The notes beneath the pieces were generated by a model. The model did not search any database and had not been told where the DNA came from. It worked only from the letters and a program-made list of their open reading frames with translations. Shown in pieces: positions 1 to 11,452 of a stretch of 64,000 nt of DNA. How positions within the stretch are numbered: position 1 is the stretch's first letter; every line of letters begins with the position of its first letter. Location of the stretch: assembly GCA_001466705.2 (NCBI GenBank), contig LATX02000112.1, positions 310,001-374,000 on the forward strand. The letters run 5' to 3'. The stretch comes from Moniliophthora roreri. Lineage: Eukaryota > Basidiomycota > Agaricomycetes > Agaricales > Marasmiaceae. A program made the translations under genes and the position numbers.

Positions 1-1480
1 TCATTCGCGTTTGATAGTTTACAGAAAAACGTTCAAAACTGGATTCGAAACCGAGACTCGTTCTATGAGACATGCCCAAATTTTGGGCGTTACCCGACGT
101 CTCCTTTGTCGTCTCTTGACGAGCAAAGATCACGAGAAGGAGATTAAACTATAGGTGATCACTCCAACTCTGAATCCCAATCGAGATTGCGACTAACGGT
201 GGTCCCTGAACATAGCGCTGCCAGTGATAACTTTCTATCTATTGCCTACGGGATCAGACCTAAGAGCTTATATTGGGAATGTGATTTCAGGCGACTCAAC
301 TCTTGGTAACCAGAGCTCTGCAGATGTGTAAACCCTGCTGATTTATCTTGTGCAGTCGAGGTTCTCCCGTTCCTCAAGTTTCTTCCCACTTGGATTACCG
401 GTGCAGACTATAGGAGCGAGGCTGAAGGAGGTGCCAAACTGATTGACCAGTCCTTCAGGCTCCCATTTGAATACGTCAAGAATAAAATGGCAAGGTGAAA
501 AAACTATCTAACAAACGTGCTGGCTTACCATGTCGGGTTTATAGCTCAATGGTACTGCGGAATCATCCGTCTGCTCTCGTTACTTGGCTTCATTTGAGGA
601 CATTCACTCATTGAATGATAAAGTGGTTGAGAATATGAGAAATGTTCTGGGAAATGTATACCTAGGTAAGTACTTCTGCGCCTCTGCGTGATGAAAAATA
701 ACACCTTTACTAGGTGGAGTCGATTCCACAACAGGACGGAACCTCACTTTCCTCCTTGCCATGTTATTGTATCCCGAGGTTCAAAACAAAGTGCAAGTCG
801 CCATCGATTCTGTCCTCCAAGGCCGCCTACCTGACTTCAACGACTATGGGAAGATCCCTTACATTGAGGCTCTCATCAATGAAATTCTTCGCTGGCGACA
901 AAGCGCACCCTTGATTGCCCCGCGTGTGTTGAATACGAACGATTCATATGATGGTTATTTCCTCCCTAAAGGCTCGGTTTGTTTCCCGAACGTATGGGCC
1001 GTCTTTTGTGATGAGGCAGTGTATGGACCGAATACGGATGACTTCATACCTGAATGATTCCTGACAGCGGACGGGGAGCTGAATCCGAATGCACCTCCTG
1101 TGGATCTTGTGTGGGGGTTGGGAATGAGAATTTGTCCCGGGAACGGCGAGTACTTCATCCTTACTACTGTTCGCAAGCTGTTTGGCTAACACTTGGGTAT
1201 CATTTCTCAGTGATGGCACGCGAGTTCCTCTGGATAATGTTTACTTTATTCCTCACCACCTTTGAGATGTGTGATGGGGTAGGTGCGGACGGCAGGGCTC
1301 TCAATCGCAATGACGCGGAATACGTCCTCAACGACATTGTCACGTATGTCTACTCATAGTTGGTTGAGGCATCACGCATATTTACACACGCCATTATAGC
1401 CGCCATCCAGTTTTCAACTGCACCTAAAACTCCGGTCGGGAATGTCTGAAAGAGTGATCCAAGAAGCAGTGGATATTTGA
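1..1480 (+). pseudogene. Cytochrome P450 pseudogene (CYP64-like), 5' end outside window
   Basis: Scattered P450 blocks appear in order on the plus strand. Around 25-150 there is a helix C/D-like stretch (FKTGFETETR, VTRRLLCRLL). SIAYGIRPK lies near 235-265 and LPFLKFLPTW near 363-392. From 714 to 1054 come the I-helix GGVDSTT, the ExxR motif (NEILRW) and the PKG segment. The PERF region breaks at 1055-1057: TGA stands where the neighbouring intact P450 has the Arg codon of PERFL. The same frame then continues through a heme loop (RICPG) that keeps the Cys ligand. The following VWLTLG block and the C-terminal RSGMSERVIQEA block are in other frames, so at least two frameshifts exist. The splice near 485-540 also joins out of phase. 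Conclusion from sequence: a dead gene. The relationship to the adjacent P450 is inferred from motif similarity. Confidence 0.85.
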
Positions 1481-1635
1481 TTCGAGGATGACAGACTATT
1501 AATGGTTTTCCGCTCCGTCGCTGTTTCCCTCTGGAGTCCTTCGGTTAATGTCCTGGGCATACCATGCCTGCAGTGATATCTTACAGATATATACAATGGT
1601 ACAATATAGCTATTTGGTCACAATGCAAATTTCCA

Positions 1636-3812
1636 TCAAATCAACAAACCCACTTCTGCGTGACGAGGGGTAATCGAGCAGCGGAATGGCAATGGATAGC
1701 TATGAAACTACTGAGTTGACATTTCTGTAATACAAGCTAAAGGTAGCACACCTGAACAATCCAGGACCCTCTGAATAGCTTTCTGGGATATCAACTGCTT
1801 TCCCATTCAAGTCTTTCTCGCTCTCAATCTTGAAGCATGACAAGACTGATGCTATTGTCAACCATAAAACAGCCTCAGCAAAGTGACGTCCCACACAGCC
1901 TCTGTTAACATAGTTAGCTTGAGTGAGCTGCTCTGTGCAAGCTGAATGTACCTTCTCCCAAAACCAAAGGCTAAGATGGTGCTGTCATCATTCAACTCTG
2001 ACTCAGTAGTAAGGAACCGTTCAGGCTTGAATTGATAAGGGTCCTCATAAACTTGTTCATTGTGTGTCATAGCCCTGAAGATAGATACTTAGAGACTGTT
2101 TGATACTAATGTTCAATGACACACCATATGTTTGCAAAGACCATACTACCTAAAGAAGAATAAGCTAGAGAAAAGGAGGACAAAATGCCTATACAAACCT
2201 TTGGGAATGTAGTAACCATCATATATATTGTCCTCTGTAGCTGTGTGGGCAACACCTGGAATCATGTTTATTCATGTACAAGTCAAGCATAAATAGATTG
2301 CAGGATTACTCAAGGGGATTGCTGGATGCCATCGCATGACTTCTCGGTATAGAGCTTCAATGTAAGGTAATGATTTTCGGTCCTCAAAAGTTGGGAGCTG
2401 GCCTCTTCCAACTACTTCATCAATTTCTTGCCATGCCCTTTCTTGACACTTGGGATTCTTTGCCATGGCTAAGAAGAATGTACCAATTGCTGACAAAGTC
2501 TGTAGGGAAATGAGCATGAAAATTGCAGCTTTATCAAGTAACACTCACAGTATCTGCACTTGCTGAAAATATGGAATATCAGATATGCAAGAGGAAAGAG
2601 TGTATATCAAACACACCTGCAAATGCTGTAGATGCCATATTCTTAATTCGTTGGATCTCCTCATCAGGACCACCATCTGCCATGTTCTTCTGTACCAAGC
2701 GGGCAACAAGAGAATCATTTATGGCACCTGTGTTCTGCAGAAATTACTATCAAAGGTGGTCAATACACAAGTCAGAGTGATATGGGCTTACAATATCTGC
2801 CATAACCTTGTGGAAAGGAATCTCTTGCATTTCATGACACAGCTGCCTGACATGTTCAATATACTGTGTGAACAATCCAAGTATAGGTACCCAGCTTGGG
2901 ACAAAACACAGGAAGGAGAACCAGGAGGTGAAGAAAACAAATTGAGGTGAGAACACAGTGTCAATGGTATGTAGGGTCTTCTTTGAGTGTACAAGAAGAT
3001 CATCATTGCCTGAATTGATTGTGATCCCATACATTGATGAGAGAGTTAAGCCACCTGAAAGCCTAAGAAATTCTTATGTGAGTATTAAAAGGTAATCCAT
3101 AGAAATACAACTCACAAGTCAATATGACACATGAAATTTTCAGGAGTTTGGAGTAGATTTCTCAAGAATATTCCAACACATTGTGTTATGGCAGAATGTT
3201 GTTGGACAACTGCATCTGGTCTGAAATTCTGTTGCCAGGTCCGCCTGTTCTTGCGCCATGTCTCTGAGTAGTCTTGCAGAGCTGTCAGTCAGGAGTAAGT
3301 GGATAAGAAAACTATAACAGTGGTGATGTTATTGGGCACTGACTGAGAGCAAAATTCCAACCCGTCCTATGACAGGCTTGTTCAGCTCAGTTTGCAGCAA
3401 CACGGGACAGCACAGAAACAGGTGCTCACAACTCTCCAACACCAGGATATGGCCTGCCAGAATACATACGGGAGCGCCTCTCAAGTATATCATTGGCAAG
3501 CATTGCATTGCTAATAATAATCAAGTGGTCTCCAAAGGCTTCCAGGTGCATGATGTCACCTACTTAACATCAGAAAGAGCAAAGCCATTAGTATATAGAC
3601 CAGTACATACCATAAATTTTTGCCCAATTGGCATAGTGAACCCAAGGCTTTTTTGCAGGAACATCAAGCATATTACCCACAAGGATGTGTCCTGGAGGCC
3701 CAGGTGGATAAATGTGAAAACCCCCTGGCCATCGATTATAGAAGAGTTGTTTAGTGACAAGGATTATGAACACAAGTAAGGTAGTAGCAGTGAAGAGATC
3801 AAGGATAATCAT
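1636..3812 (-). CDS. Cytochrome P450 monooxygenase, CYP64 (OrdA)-like
   Basis: Complete multi-exon microsomal P450 of about 500 residues; it should oxidise a small hydrophobic substrate using NADPH-P450 reductase. An N-terminal membrane anchor (MIILDLF then a hydrophobic run) is followed by the proline hinge YPPGPPG, helix C WRKNRR, I-helix AASADTT, ExxR (REVMRW), PERFL and heme loop FGFGRRGCVGRH with the Cys ligand. Several of these appear only after splicing: the I-helix uses introns near 2531-2626, and the heme loop is joined across about 1910-1960. The last exon gives SYPLPFRCSITPRH before TGA at 1636-1638. I chose the ATG at 3810-3812 over the one at 3851 because a TATA-like box lies at 3868-3876, too close to 3851, and because it opens directly into the anchor. 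The family resembles O-methylsterigmatocystin oxidoreductase-type P450s of basidiomycetes; the substrate cannot be told. A decayed relative lies next to it on the other strand. Confidence 0.88.
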
Positions 3813-3867
3813 TCTGTCTTTACCTGGGAGTATTGTGGATTTGTACGACATCGAATCTGAACGGGCA

Positions 3868-3876
3868 TTTTATAGA
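3868..3876 (-). promoter_or_regulatory. TATA-like box of the P450 gene
   Basis: The minus strand reads TCTATAAAA about 56-64 bases upstream of the ATG at 3812. That spacing leaves room for a transcription start and short leader, and it argues against the ATG at 3851. Confidence 0.4.
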
Positions 3877-4559
3877 GGAACTCCCTGAGAACCTGAAAGA
3901 TAATTGGTCGTCTCTTTACACAGGTGACAGCAGCATCTTGACGTAGAAGTCTTGTCAGATCAGAGTTCCGAATAAAGTGTATCTTTCCCCAGAGGTTGCC
4001 CGACTTACCTACCTTGCTGTAAGCTCCATATACTTGCTCTCACTCCATATTCCACTCTCAACCAAGTTCTGATGACTTGAAATGCAGAAGCGGCAGCCTG
4101 GAAGAAACAGCGATGATGATAAGGCATCTTTTTCCAGCACGAGGTTATGATACAACCCTATAGTCAAGTGACCCTCCGGAAACTTGATGACGATTTTTAA
4201 TTAGCTGATCCCCGTGGACTCTGCCCAAGTTGCCTGTTGCAGGTACTGGAACGGTATGCTGGTCTTCGCCGCGTTGACGTCAAGTGCAGAGATAGTCGGG
4301 TTCATCACTCGAGCCTCCGCAACATTCGGAATCCCAATTTTCGGTGTAGTTCGCTCTAGGGTCCGCTAGCCATTTAACACGGTGAGCAAGGATTGTCATG
4401 ATACCGCTTGGAAGAGTCGGAACGGACAGTTGGCCCGGAAATTCAAGTAAGAGAAAAGATGCGAATTTCAATTTGGTGTTCGCGTCGCTCTGCCGGCAGC
4501 TTTTTAGGGGTCATTGTATCGTCAACACGACCCAGCGAGGCTGGTGGCAAAAACTGGTA
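3877..4559. other. Intergenic, no gene seen
   Basis: Upstream region of the P450 gene. Only short open frames with no recognisable protein motif; no repeat stands out. Confidence 0.5.
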
Positions 4560-5109
4560 TTACAGTGAATAAGATACAAAACAATGACGACGCCGCCCAT
4601 TCACTCTAGGGGTCCCTGAATATACCACACTGGATATCCATCGATCCGTAAAGTCTTCATGACGGCCCTGATATTCTCCAGAAGCCGTTTTACGCTTGAC
4701 ACGGTCGAAACAGAGTGTCACTACGCCTCCGTGCGTCGAGCCAATGTACCTATACCAGATCGTCCCTTTCAACAAACCAAGTCAAAACACTGATCAGCCA
4801 TAAGCGGCACTAGGAAAAACATACCTGAATCTCCCTTCATTCCCAGATTCTCTCCATTTGTTAAAGACCGGGTTAGTGATTCAAAATTGTCCAATGGCCG
4901 GAAAGTATCTGGGTTACCATAAAGCTGACGAAACGAATTTCCGGGGCGGTGAGTTTCCAGCCAAACGCAGGAGGGACAATCTGCCCCTCGACTACGGTTC
5001 GTAAGGTGATTGGGGGGTCGGCCTCGTCGGATAAGATCTTGGGGAAAAGCTTGTGTTTGCAGAGGAGTAACTTGGCTTGATTTGAGCTGTGGCAGCCAGA
5101 AAAGCGCAC
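4560..5109 (-). CDS. Unrecognised small protein, tentative
   Basis: Two open stretches on the minus strand read like protein. The first (about 4925-5109) contains FPKILSDEADPPITLRTV and FGWKLTAPEIRFVSF. The second (4560-4770) contains TIWYRYIGSTHGG and ends with TAA at 4560-4562. A candidate intron with GTATGT and AAAG ends links them (about 4770-4826), and another may lie near 4870-4920. There is no ATG at the upper end, so the start, perhaps the ATG near 5126, is uncertain. I do not recognise a family. It may be a genuine small gene or chance open frames next to Trs65. Confidence 0.22.
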
Positions 5110-5391
5110 GCTTTCAGGTCAGACATGGTTTGGGAATAAAAAAGATGACACGTAAGTAGGACACGCTACGGTGACTTTACACTGCCGAAGAGGAGAGCAG
5201 AGGGGTGTGACCATCTGCTCAACGTTGAGCCTTCAGTTTTTGTGAGATGTACATATTATCACTGGAAATACAAAGGGAAAGCTCCTAGCGTCAAACAAGG
5301 CTTCCATCAGTACAATTCCTTCGTCGTAAATGCACTTGCTTCCTGATCTCATGGCCACTGCAAAGCACGAGTAATGATACAATCCCGAATG

Positions 5392-8300
5392 CTATCCTTT
5401 GCTCTCAGCTTCATGTACTACAATATCCATGACTGATCTACAGACCAAGTCAATCTCGAATCCCATACTGACGAAAAGACATGGACGTACCTCAAGTTCA
5501 TCGAGAACCCAGTCTCCACATCCGTGAGCGTCAGTGTATCTATCGAATGAACTCCAGGCATCAATGCAAGGAAATCCATTCCCACCGACTGGCAAGCCGA
5601 CGGAAGAAGTGGACTATAAACCACCCGCGTCATTAGACAGGCACGAATAAGGAAAGGAGAATCAGAGACTCACCCAATCCGAATCCGATTCTCCATCGGT
5701 ACAATCCCCTGCCCTTTACCTGCGCCACTACTCGCTTTATTACCATGCATCTCATTCCTCTTCCTCATCACCCTCGGATCCGGATAACTAATCTCAAACC
5801 TCCTCGTCCAATCTGACTTGTTAAACACAAATATATCCAACGTAAACCTCTCTGCCGCGTGTATCTTTCCCTTTCCTCCACCCTGCAACCCGATGGAAAT
5901 AACAATAGGATCAACTACACCGCCACCTAACCCACCAACCGCCACGCCCATGCCCATTCCTTCAAACACACCAGGCGGTGGTCCACCGCCGCTAAATCCA
6001 ACATGCGGAGCAGGCGTTTGCGGTATCCCACTCATCATCATCGCGCCTTTCTCGCGTCTAATATCAACAGCAGGACCCGTAAACGATCCTTGTCTGGGTG
6101 AAACGTTTGCTCCGCCTTGAGGTATGTATGGACCTTGACTTGGTGGTGTGGGGGGTAACGATGCACTACCGTTGCTCGTGTTGGTTGGAAAGGCGGGGTA
6201 TGCGGGTGTTACAGGTGGTAACATCATTTGGTCTAATGGAGGGCCTACTGAAGGGCCTGGGGATGGGGAAGGGGGTATAGCTACAGATAATGCGGTCGTA
6301 CTCCCAGTCCGGTCTTTGAAAGGAGGAGGAGGTGGTGCTTCGTACGTTGTTGGAGAGCGTGGTATCTGCGCTTGTAGAGTACTTGAAGGGGGTGTATACG
6401 TAGATGGAGAGTTCAATCCCGATGATCTCGGACCTCCCGAATCACGTCGGTCGCGTGTAGCACCAGGGAGACCGAGGCTATCTCTCCGGTCTGGTGGGGA
6501 CATGGACATGGACGGCTGGAGTGAGTTACGTGCACCAGCCGTAGCGGCTTTGATTAGGTTACCACTACTGGGTAGTGTATGTCTTCTACTGTCTATGAGA
6601 GAACCGGCAGTTAATGAGGGTGATGATGATCTAGAGGAACCAAGTCCGCTTTTGGAATTGGATGTGGTAGCTAGTGAGGCGCGTCTGTAATCACCGCCAA
6701 ATGAGGTTGGTCGAGGAGAAGCAATTGAGATGGGGAACGGCGATGCAGGTTCGGGTAGAGCGGATGGGTTGAGACTTGGATGTTTGGAGCCGTCGCCGCC
6801 TGGTGTTGGCGTATCGTGATAATCGTCATCCAGGGCACGATCCAATAACGAAGTTGTCGCCAAATCCAAAACACAATTCCAACGAGTACAAAACGTCGTT
6901 GTTGGGTAAAAGTCGAGTGTGGATGATGCGGATGATGCATAGCATGGTTTTCCGTAGATATTGAGGGTTACTGATCTTTGAAATCCCTCATTCTTTAGTG
7001 TCCCGACTGTCCCGTCCAACGATAGAGTCGATAATCCATCGACTTCTTCTGGACCTCTCAGGAATGACACGGCGTACAAAAGGTTAAATTGTTCTCGTGG
7101 AGTTAGGAGTAACGGGAACCGATCTGCGTCTTCCTTGTCCGTTCCCTTCTTTTTCTTTTTTGGTAGTAATGCATCCGCATCCCAACCAATCAATCTCGCA
7201 CTGGCACCTTCTTTCTCTCCACCACCGATCGAGACATCCATGCGTTCGACAAGGAAACCACCGGCGTTTCGTCCACCGTAATCGCTTGAATTCGAGAAAT
7301 GATCCTGCTCGTTCTCGATCTCGACACAGATAACGACTGTACGTTCTTCTGGACCTGAAGATAACGGGTCGTCTTCTGCGTCGCTCTTTTTGTCACCCTC
7401 CACCTGGGACTCGTATCCTTCATCCTCGTCATCTTCATCAAATAACACTGCAGGAACAAAAACAGTCCTCATCCTAACCTTGAACCCACTAGTCGCAAAT
7501 AAGGTTTTTCTGAAACTCTTTCTAAGTGTTGGATGAGCGGGAGGTTTCAAATGACCTCCAGGTGTCTGCATGGGACTGATTTGGGCTGTTGTTGGAGAAG
7601 CCAGATCGACACTGGGAAGGAGGAAGAGAGACGAACGCATGGAAAGGCCTAATCGTGTACTTGGGAGGACCAATTCACCTTCGGCGGCGTTACCGGTCTC
7701 GGTAGCTTGAGAAGATGAGGCGAATGAGTATAAACCTCCAAAGAGATTTGCCTCGCCTAGACCGCCCGCGGTTTTGGATTGGTCTGGTTGTGTGTTGCTT
7801 GTCTGGAATGTAGGTGAGGGTATGGCATCGGCAGATGGTGCGAGAGCTGCGATAGTACCCCTTATACTGGAAATATACTTTGCTAATGGATTGTTGGGAC
7901 CGTTGATAGCAACCGGGTGTTCTCGTAATGTGGTTGAGAGAGTGATGCAGAGAAGTGGTGAGACGCCGGGTGGGAGGCGGAATGGTAGTCGCAGGTATGC
8001 TGAGTGGGACGTAAGTAATGATAATCAGTTATTGTAGGCACACTCACCAACGGTAAAGACAATCTTGTACGCAGCAACCCATAGCTTCTCCTTGTCTGAC
8101 CACAAGAGATGAAACGCTTCCTTGGGTTTCGCATCGTCATCATCTTCGCCGTTGAATGTACTGGACCCCTCAATTCCCCAGATACGTGTACATAGCATGA
8201 TACCTTCACTCTGAGCGTACCGCCTGTCGGTGTCTGTAGATGCAGGCATTGGATTGGGAGTTGCAGGGGGTAATATTGAAGGATGATGTGATTTTGGAGC

Positions 8301-8762
8301 TAGATTGAGATTTGTAGGCTTCTTTCCTTTGAGAGATACGTTACGAGGTGGTAAAAGGGAGTCTGTACGAGGAGTTGCTTCAGATGGAGGTGCAGCAGGA
8401 TCTGGAACATCTGGGGATATGTATGACGTTTCCAGTGATACCTGGAGATGAGATAGAAAGGACAAGAGGAGAGCTGGTGGATTGGATGGGTTGACTGGTT
8501 CATCGACTTGTTCATTGAGTGGTATTTTTGCAGTCAGAACTGCCTGAATGTGTTCGTCTACAAGGCGACGGTTAGCTGTCGGGTGTACTATAGACATGGT
8601 CTGCTCACCAAAAAATGCTTCTTTCCTGTCACTTTCTGAACCTGAAGCAAGGTTTTCTAGCCAATCGTCTGCAGATACAGTACTCGGTGGAAATTCGAGT
8701 GAGGTATTTGGAACGACGACATTGAGCTCTGCAGATGAAAATAGTTGCTCAAAGGAGGACAT
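5392..8762 (-). CDS. TRS65: TRAPPII complex subunit Trs65
   Basis: About 1,050 residues. Trs65 is a fungal subunit of TRAPPII, the complex that activates the Rab Ypt31/32 at the late Golgi. The conserved C-terminus is clear: RFTLDIFVFNKSDWTRRFEI, then GIVPMENRIRIGPL, then LALMPGVHSIDTLTLTDVET and SVMDIVVHEAESKG before TAG at 5392-5394. The N-terminus starts MSSFEQLF at 8760-8762. A 51-base intron that leaves the frame open lies near 8562-8612 (AFF joins DEHIQAVL). Others lie near 7995-8050, 5635-5670 and 5440-5495. The middle (about 5950-6900) is a long Ser/Pro/Gly-rich, probably disordered insert, typical of basidiomycete orthologues but not conserved in sequence. The acidic stretch DEDDEDEGYE precedes it. 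The gene starts 153 bases from a divergent gene. Confidence 0.85.
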
Positions 8763-8915
8763 GCCAGGACATGCTACTCAGAGTCAGACTCAGTCACGGT
8801 CACCCTCTCCTTGTCCATCATCAGCCATCATCAGCCATCATCATGCATCTCATCTCATCTAACAAGAATTCTCGTCCTCAGGCTACGGTTGATTTACCTT
8901 TGCTCGTATTCAGAC
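8763..8915. promoter_or_regulatory. Short divergent promoter between Trs65 and the 8916 gene
   Basis: Only 153 bases separate the two divergent ATGs, so both genes must share this space. It holds repeated CATCATCAGC and ATCTC units around 8815-8860 and no clear TATA box. Confidence 0.5.
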
Positions 8916-10734
8916 ATGGCACAAAACGAAAATTTCTTTCTCGTCCAGAGTCCTTTGAGGTTTGTACACTTTATTTATGTTAACACTTGCTCTTTGACGC
9001 GTTCTTTTTACACAGGAAATGACTCGAGTAGTCCGCAGAAAATTCGATATTGATCAAGACATGCAAATTGCCTTTGAAGTCGCTGACTATGATGTTTGCG
9101 GAAACGAACGCGTTGAAGTAGACGAAAGCGCATACCAGACCATGGCCCCTTATTTGGACGAAATGCACATCGTAACTACTCCTGCAAAGCAGTCCGAGTC
9201 ACAGCGTCTCAGTATGTCTTGCTCTCTCCCTAAATTACCCTAATCTAATCACGTGTTTAGTCCCCAATTCAAAGGGAAAGGGCAAAGAGTTCACCACTCA
9301 AAACGATTCTTCTCTCCTGATAACGCCAACTGCCAGTGGCTCCGAAGAACTTGATCGCGTAGACGAAGTACCGGTCTCTAAACAGCCAGAATCCCAAATC
9401 GAGGAAGACGTTGACCAGTTGATCAACGAGGAAGAAGAGCTCTTGGAAGCAACGAAAGTTGTACCCGAAACAAAACCCGTATCACCTTCCATCAACGTGA
9501 AACCTGAGCCACCCGTACCAAAACCCGTTTCCTCATCCAATCCCAAGAGTTCCACGACGTCAAAACCACCTAGCACCGCTTCCAAACCACCTAGTACACT
9601 CGTTACCACCTCCACGTCTTCCAAGCCTTCCACCTCCGCGTCTTCCAAACCACCTTCTTCCCTTGCTAATACTACATCTTCCAAACCCTCTACCAACACA
9701 GCTTCAAAACATTCCAGCCCACGTTCGCTCGCTTCCGAATCTACCGTTCGGCCAAGCGCAAACACAAACGCAAGTAATCCTCCTCCGGCCACAGAGCCAC
9801 GCAAAGCAGACGAATTGTTCAATGATTCTGTCACTGTGGAAGATGAGATTGTTGTGGACGAGGACGAGAATAGGTTCTTTTTGGGACGCCAGTTTAGCTT
9901 TGGTGTGAGTGACGCCACCAAGGATAAACAAAAGGCAAAGGCGTCCAAGGCTACCATCGATGAAGCGGATATCATTGACGTCGACAAGCAACCCGAGAGG
10001 CCTATTTCATCGGTGACAAGAAAGTTTTTGGGACAGACGCAGTCGAGAACGATTACCGAAGGTGAGTACATTCCTATATTCTATCCTCAACTGACGACTG
10101 AAGGGTACCTATAGGCGATATCGAAGAAGAGCGAACCATCTCTATCAAAACCTCAACATCCAGACGCGTTCCTCATTCCACAGCTCCGAGTCCTTCTAAA
10201 TCTCGGTCGCGATTTGAATCAGAGCAAGATGATGGTACGTCCTCTCCTCCGTTTCCTTTTCTTTTCACCGCAACTCACGCACACGTAGGACCCCCACCAG
10301 CAACCCAAGGCCCCTTCCAAACCACCTCAACCCAACAAACCGACCTTATCGCCCCAGACGGCAGATTCAAAGTCTACATTGAAGGTCCCAAAAAGAGACA
10401 CCGAGCAGAGTTTATGACAAAATCTCGACATACGGTGAAAAAGGTTTTGGCGGGGGCGTGTAAGACGTTTCGATTGGATGCGGCGCAGTGCGTATCTCTC
10501 CTCCTTTCTTTCCTGTGTTTCGCGTGCGCGTGATGCTAATCGGTGTGGCGAAGAGCGCATTTGGAACACCATATAACGGATGAAGATGATAGTGATATTG
10601 AGACGTATGTCAAATGCAAGAGTGACGAGACGATTGGTAAGGCGGGAATCAAGCCTGGAGCCAGGTTGAGGGTTGTTGTGAGGGGGTTTGAGGATGAGGA
10701 GGATGATGAAGAGGAAGATGAGGACGAGTATTGA
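8916..10734 (+). CDS. Unrecognised protein with Ser/Thr/Pro-rich middle, possible ubiquitin-like C-terminus
   Basis: Starts MAQNENFFLVQSPLR; a first intron (about 8960-9015) follows, then EMTRVVRRKFDIDQDMQ. The middle (about 9480-9800) is low complexity: repeats of SSKPS/TSKPPST, likely disordered. An acidic patch EDEIVVDEDENRFF and DIIDVD follow; the latter could bind SUMO as a SIM-like motif (inference). After introns near 10062-10113, 10235-10287 and 10490-10553 comes a compact domain, FKVYIEGPKKRHRAEF ... TVKKVLAGACKTFRLD ... GIKPGARLRVVVRGF, then a Glu/Asp tail ending with TGA at 10732-10734. The alternation of strands and helix and the phrase DETIGKAGIKPGARL recall the ubiquitin/SUMO-like domains of Rad60/Esc2 proteins, but the match is by eye only. 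Confidence 0.7.
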
Positions 10735-11452
10735 TGGGGTTCACATTGACATGGACATGATCACGGACAATGACATGCTAACCTGCGAACGATCTGTATG
10801 TAACCTTTTATTTTCTGGCTTTTTTTGTTTCTTGTTCTTACGCCTAATACACACTCTATCTACCTACATGCAAGTACAACTTTTTTTTGGCAATGTATAG
10901 CCTCTGCATACGATGTATCAAACTTCGACGTGGCCCTGCAGTACCATGGCCAAATATCTCGGATTCGAATGTAACTTAAGCAACCCTCTCGCACGGAACA
11001 TGGTGGGAGAAATTTGGCAGGCAGTCGTCACTCGCCTGAGCATCTAACTCTTTCGGTTTTCATCGAAATAGATGAAATTCAAGTTTAAAAGGCTCTCTGT
11101 GCGCTTTGAGAATTGAACGAAAGCTCGTTAAAGTTGTATTCAAATCATTAGGCAATACCTAATAGCAAAATTGACGTGCTGCGCTTCCTTCATCATGGCC
11201 AACTTCTCTGGTCCTCGGCGGCGAGACCAGAAGCTCGAGAACACCTGCGGCGACATCGAGAAAAATACGTTTTTGCCTCGAGTTACGTCAACCTGATCAG
11301 AGAACTGAGAACTTCTTTCATTTCATGCGAGCTCACCGGAACAGGACACCCGATGCCTGGCTCACTATCAAGACTCGTTCCTCACACATGCAACGAGTCG
11401 AGTATAAACCCAGAAACACGGACGTTTGCCAGTCTCATTTGAATCATTAATA
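10735..11452. other. Intergenic, no gene seen
   Basis: Downstream of the 8916 gene and upstream of the thioesterase relic. An open stretch at 11176-11442 has no recognisable family and no splice context that improves it. Confidence 0.45.

Noticed and set aside
6148..6690. Long open frame opposite the Trs65 gene
   Set aside because: Antisense shadow of the Ser/Pro/Gly-rich insert; no motif of its own.
9298..10071. 257-codon open frame opposite the 8916 gene
   Set aside because: Mirror of the low-complexity SSKPS repeat region; the plus strand has consistent exons and a conserved C-terminal block.
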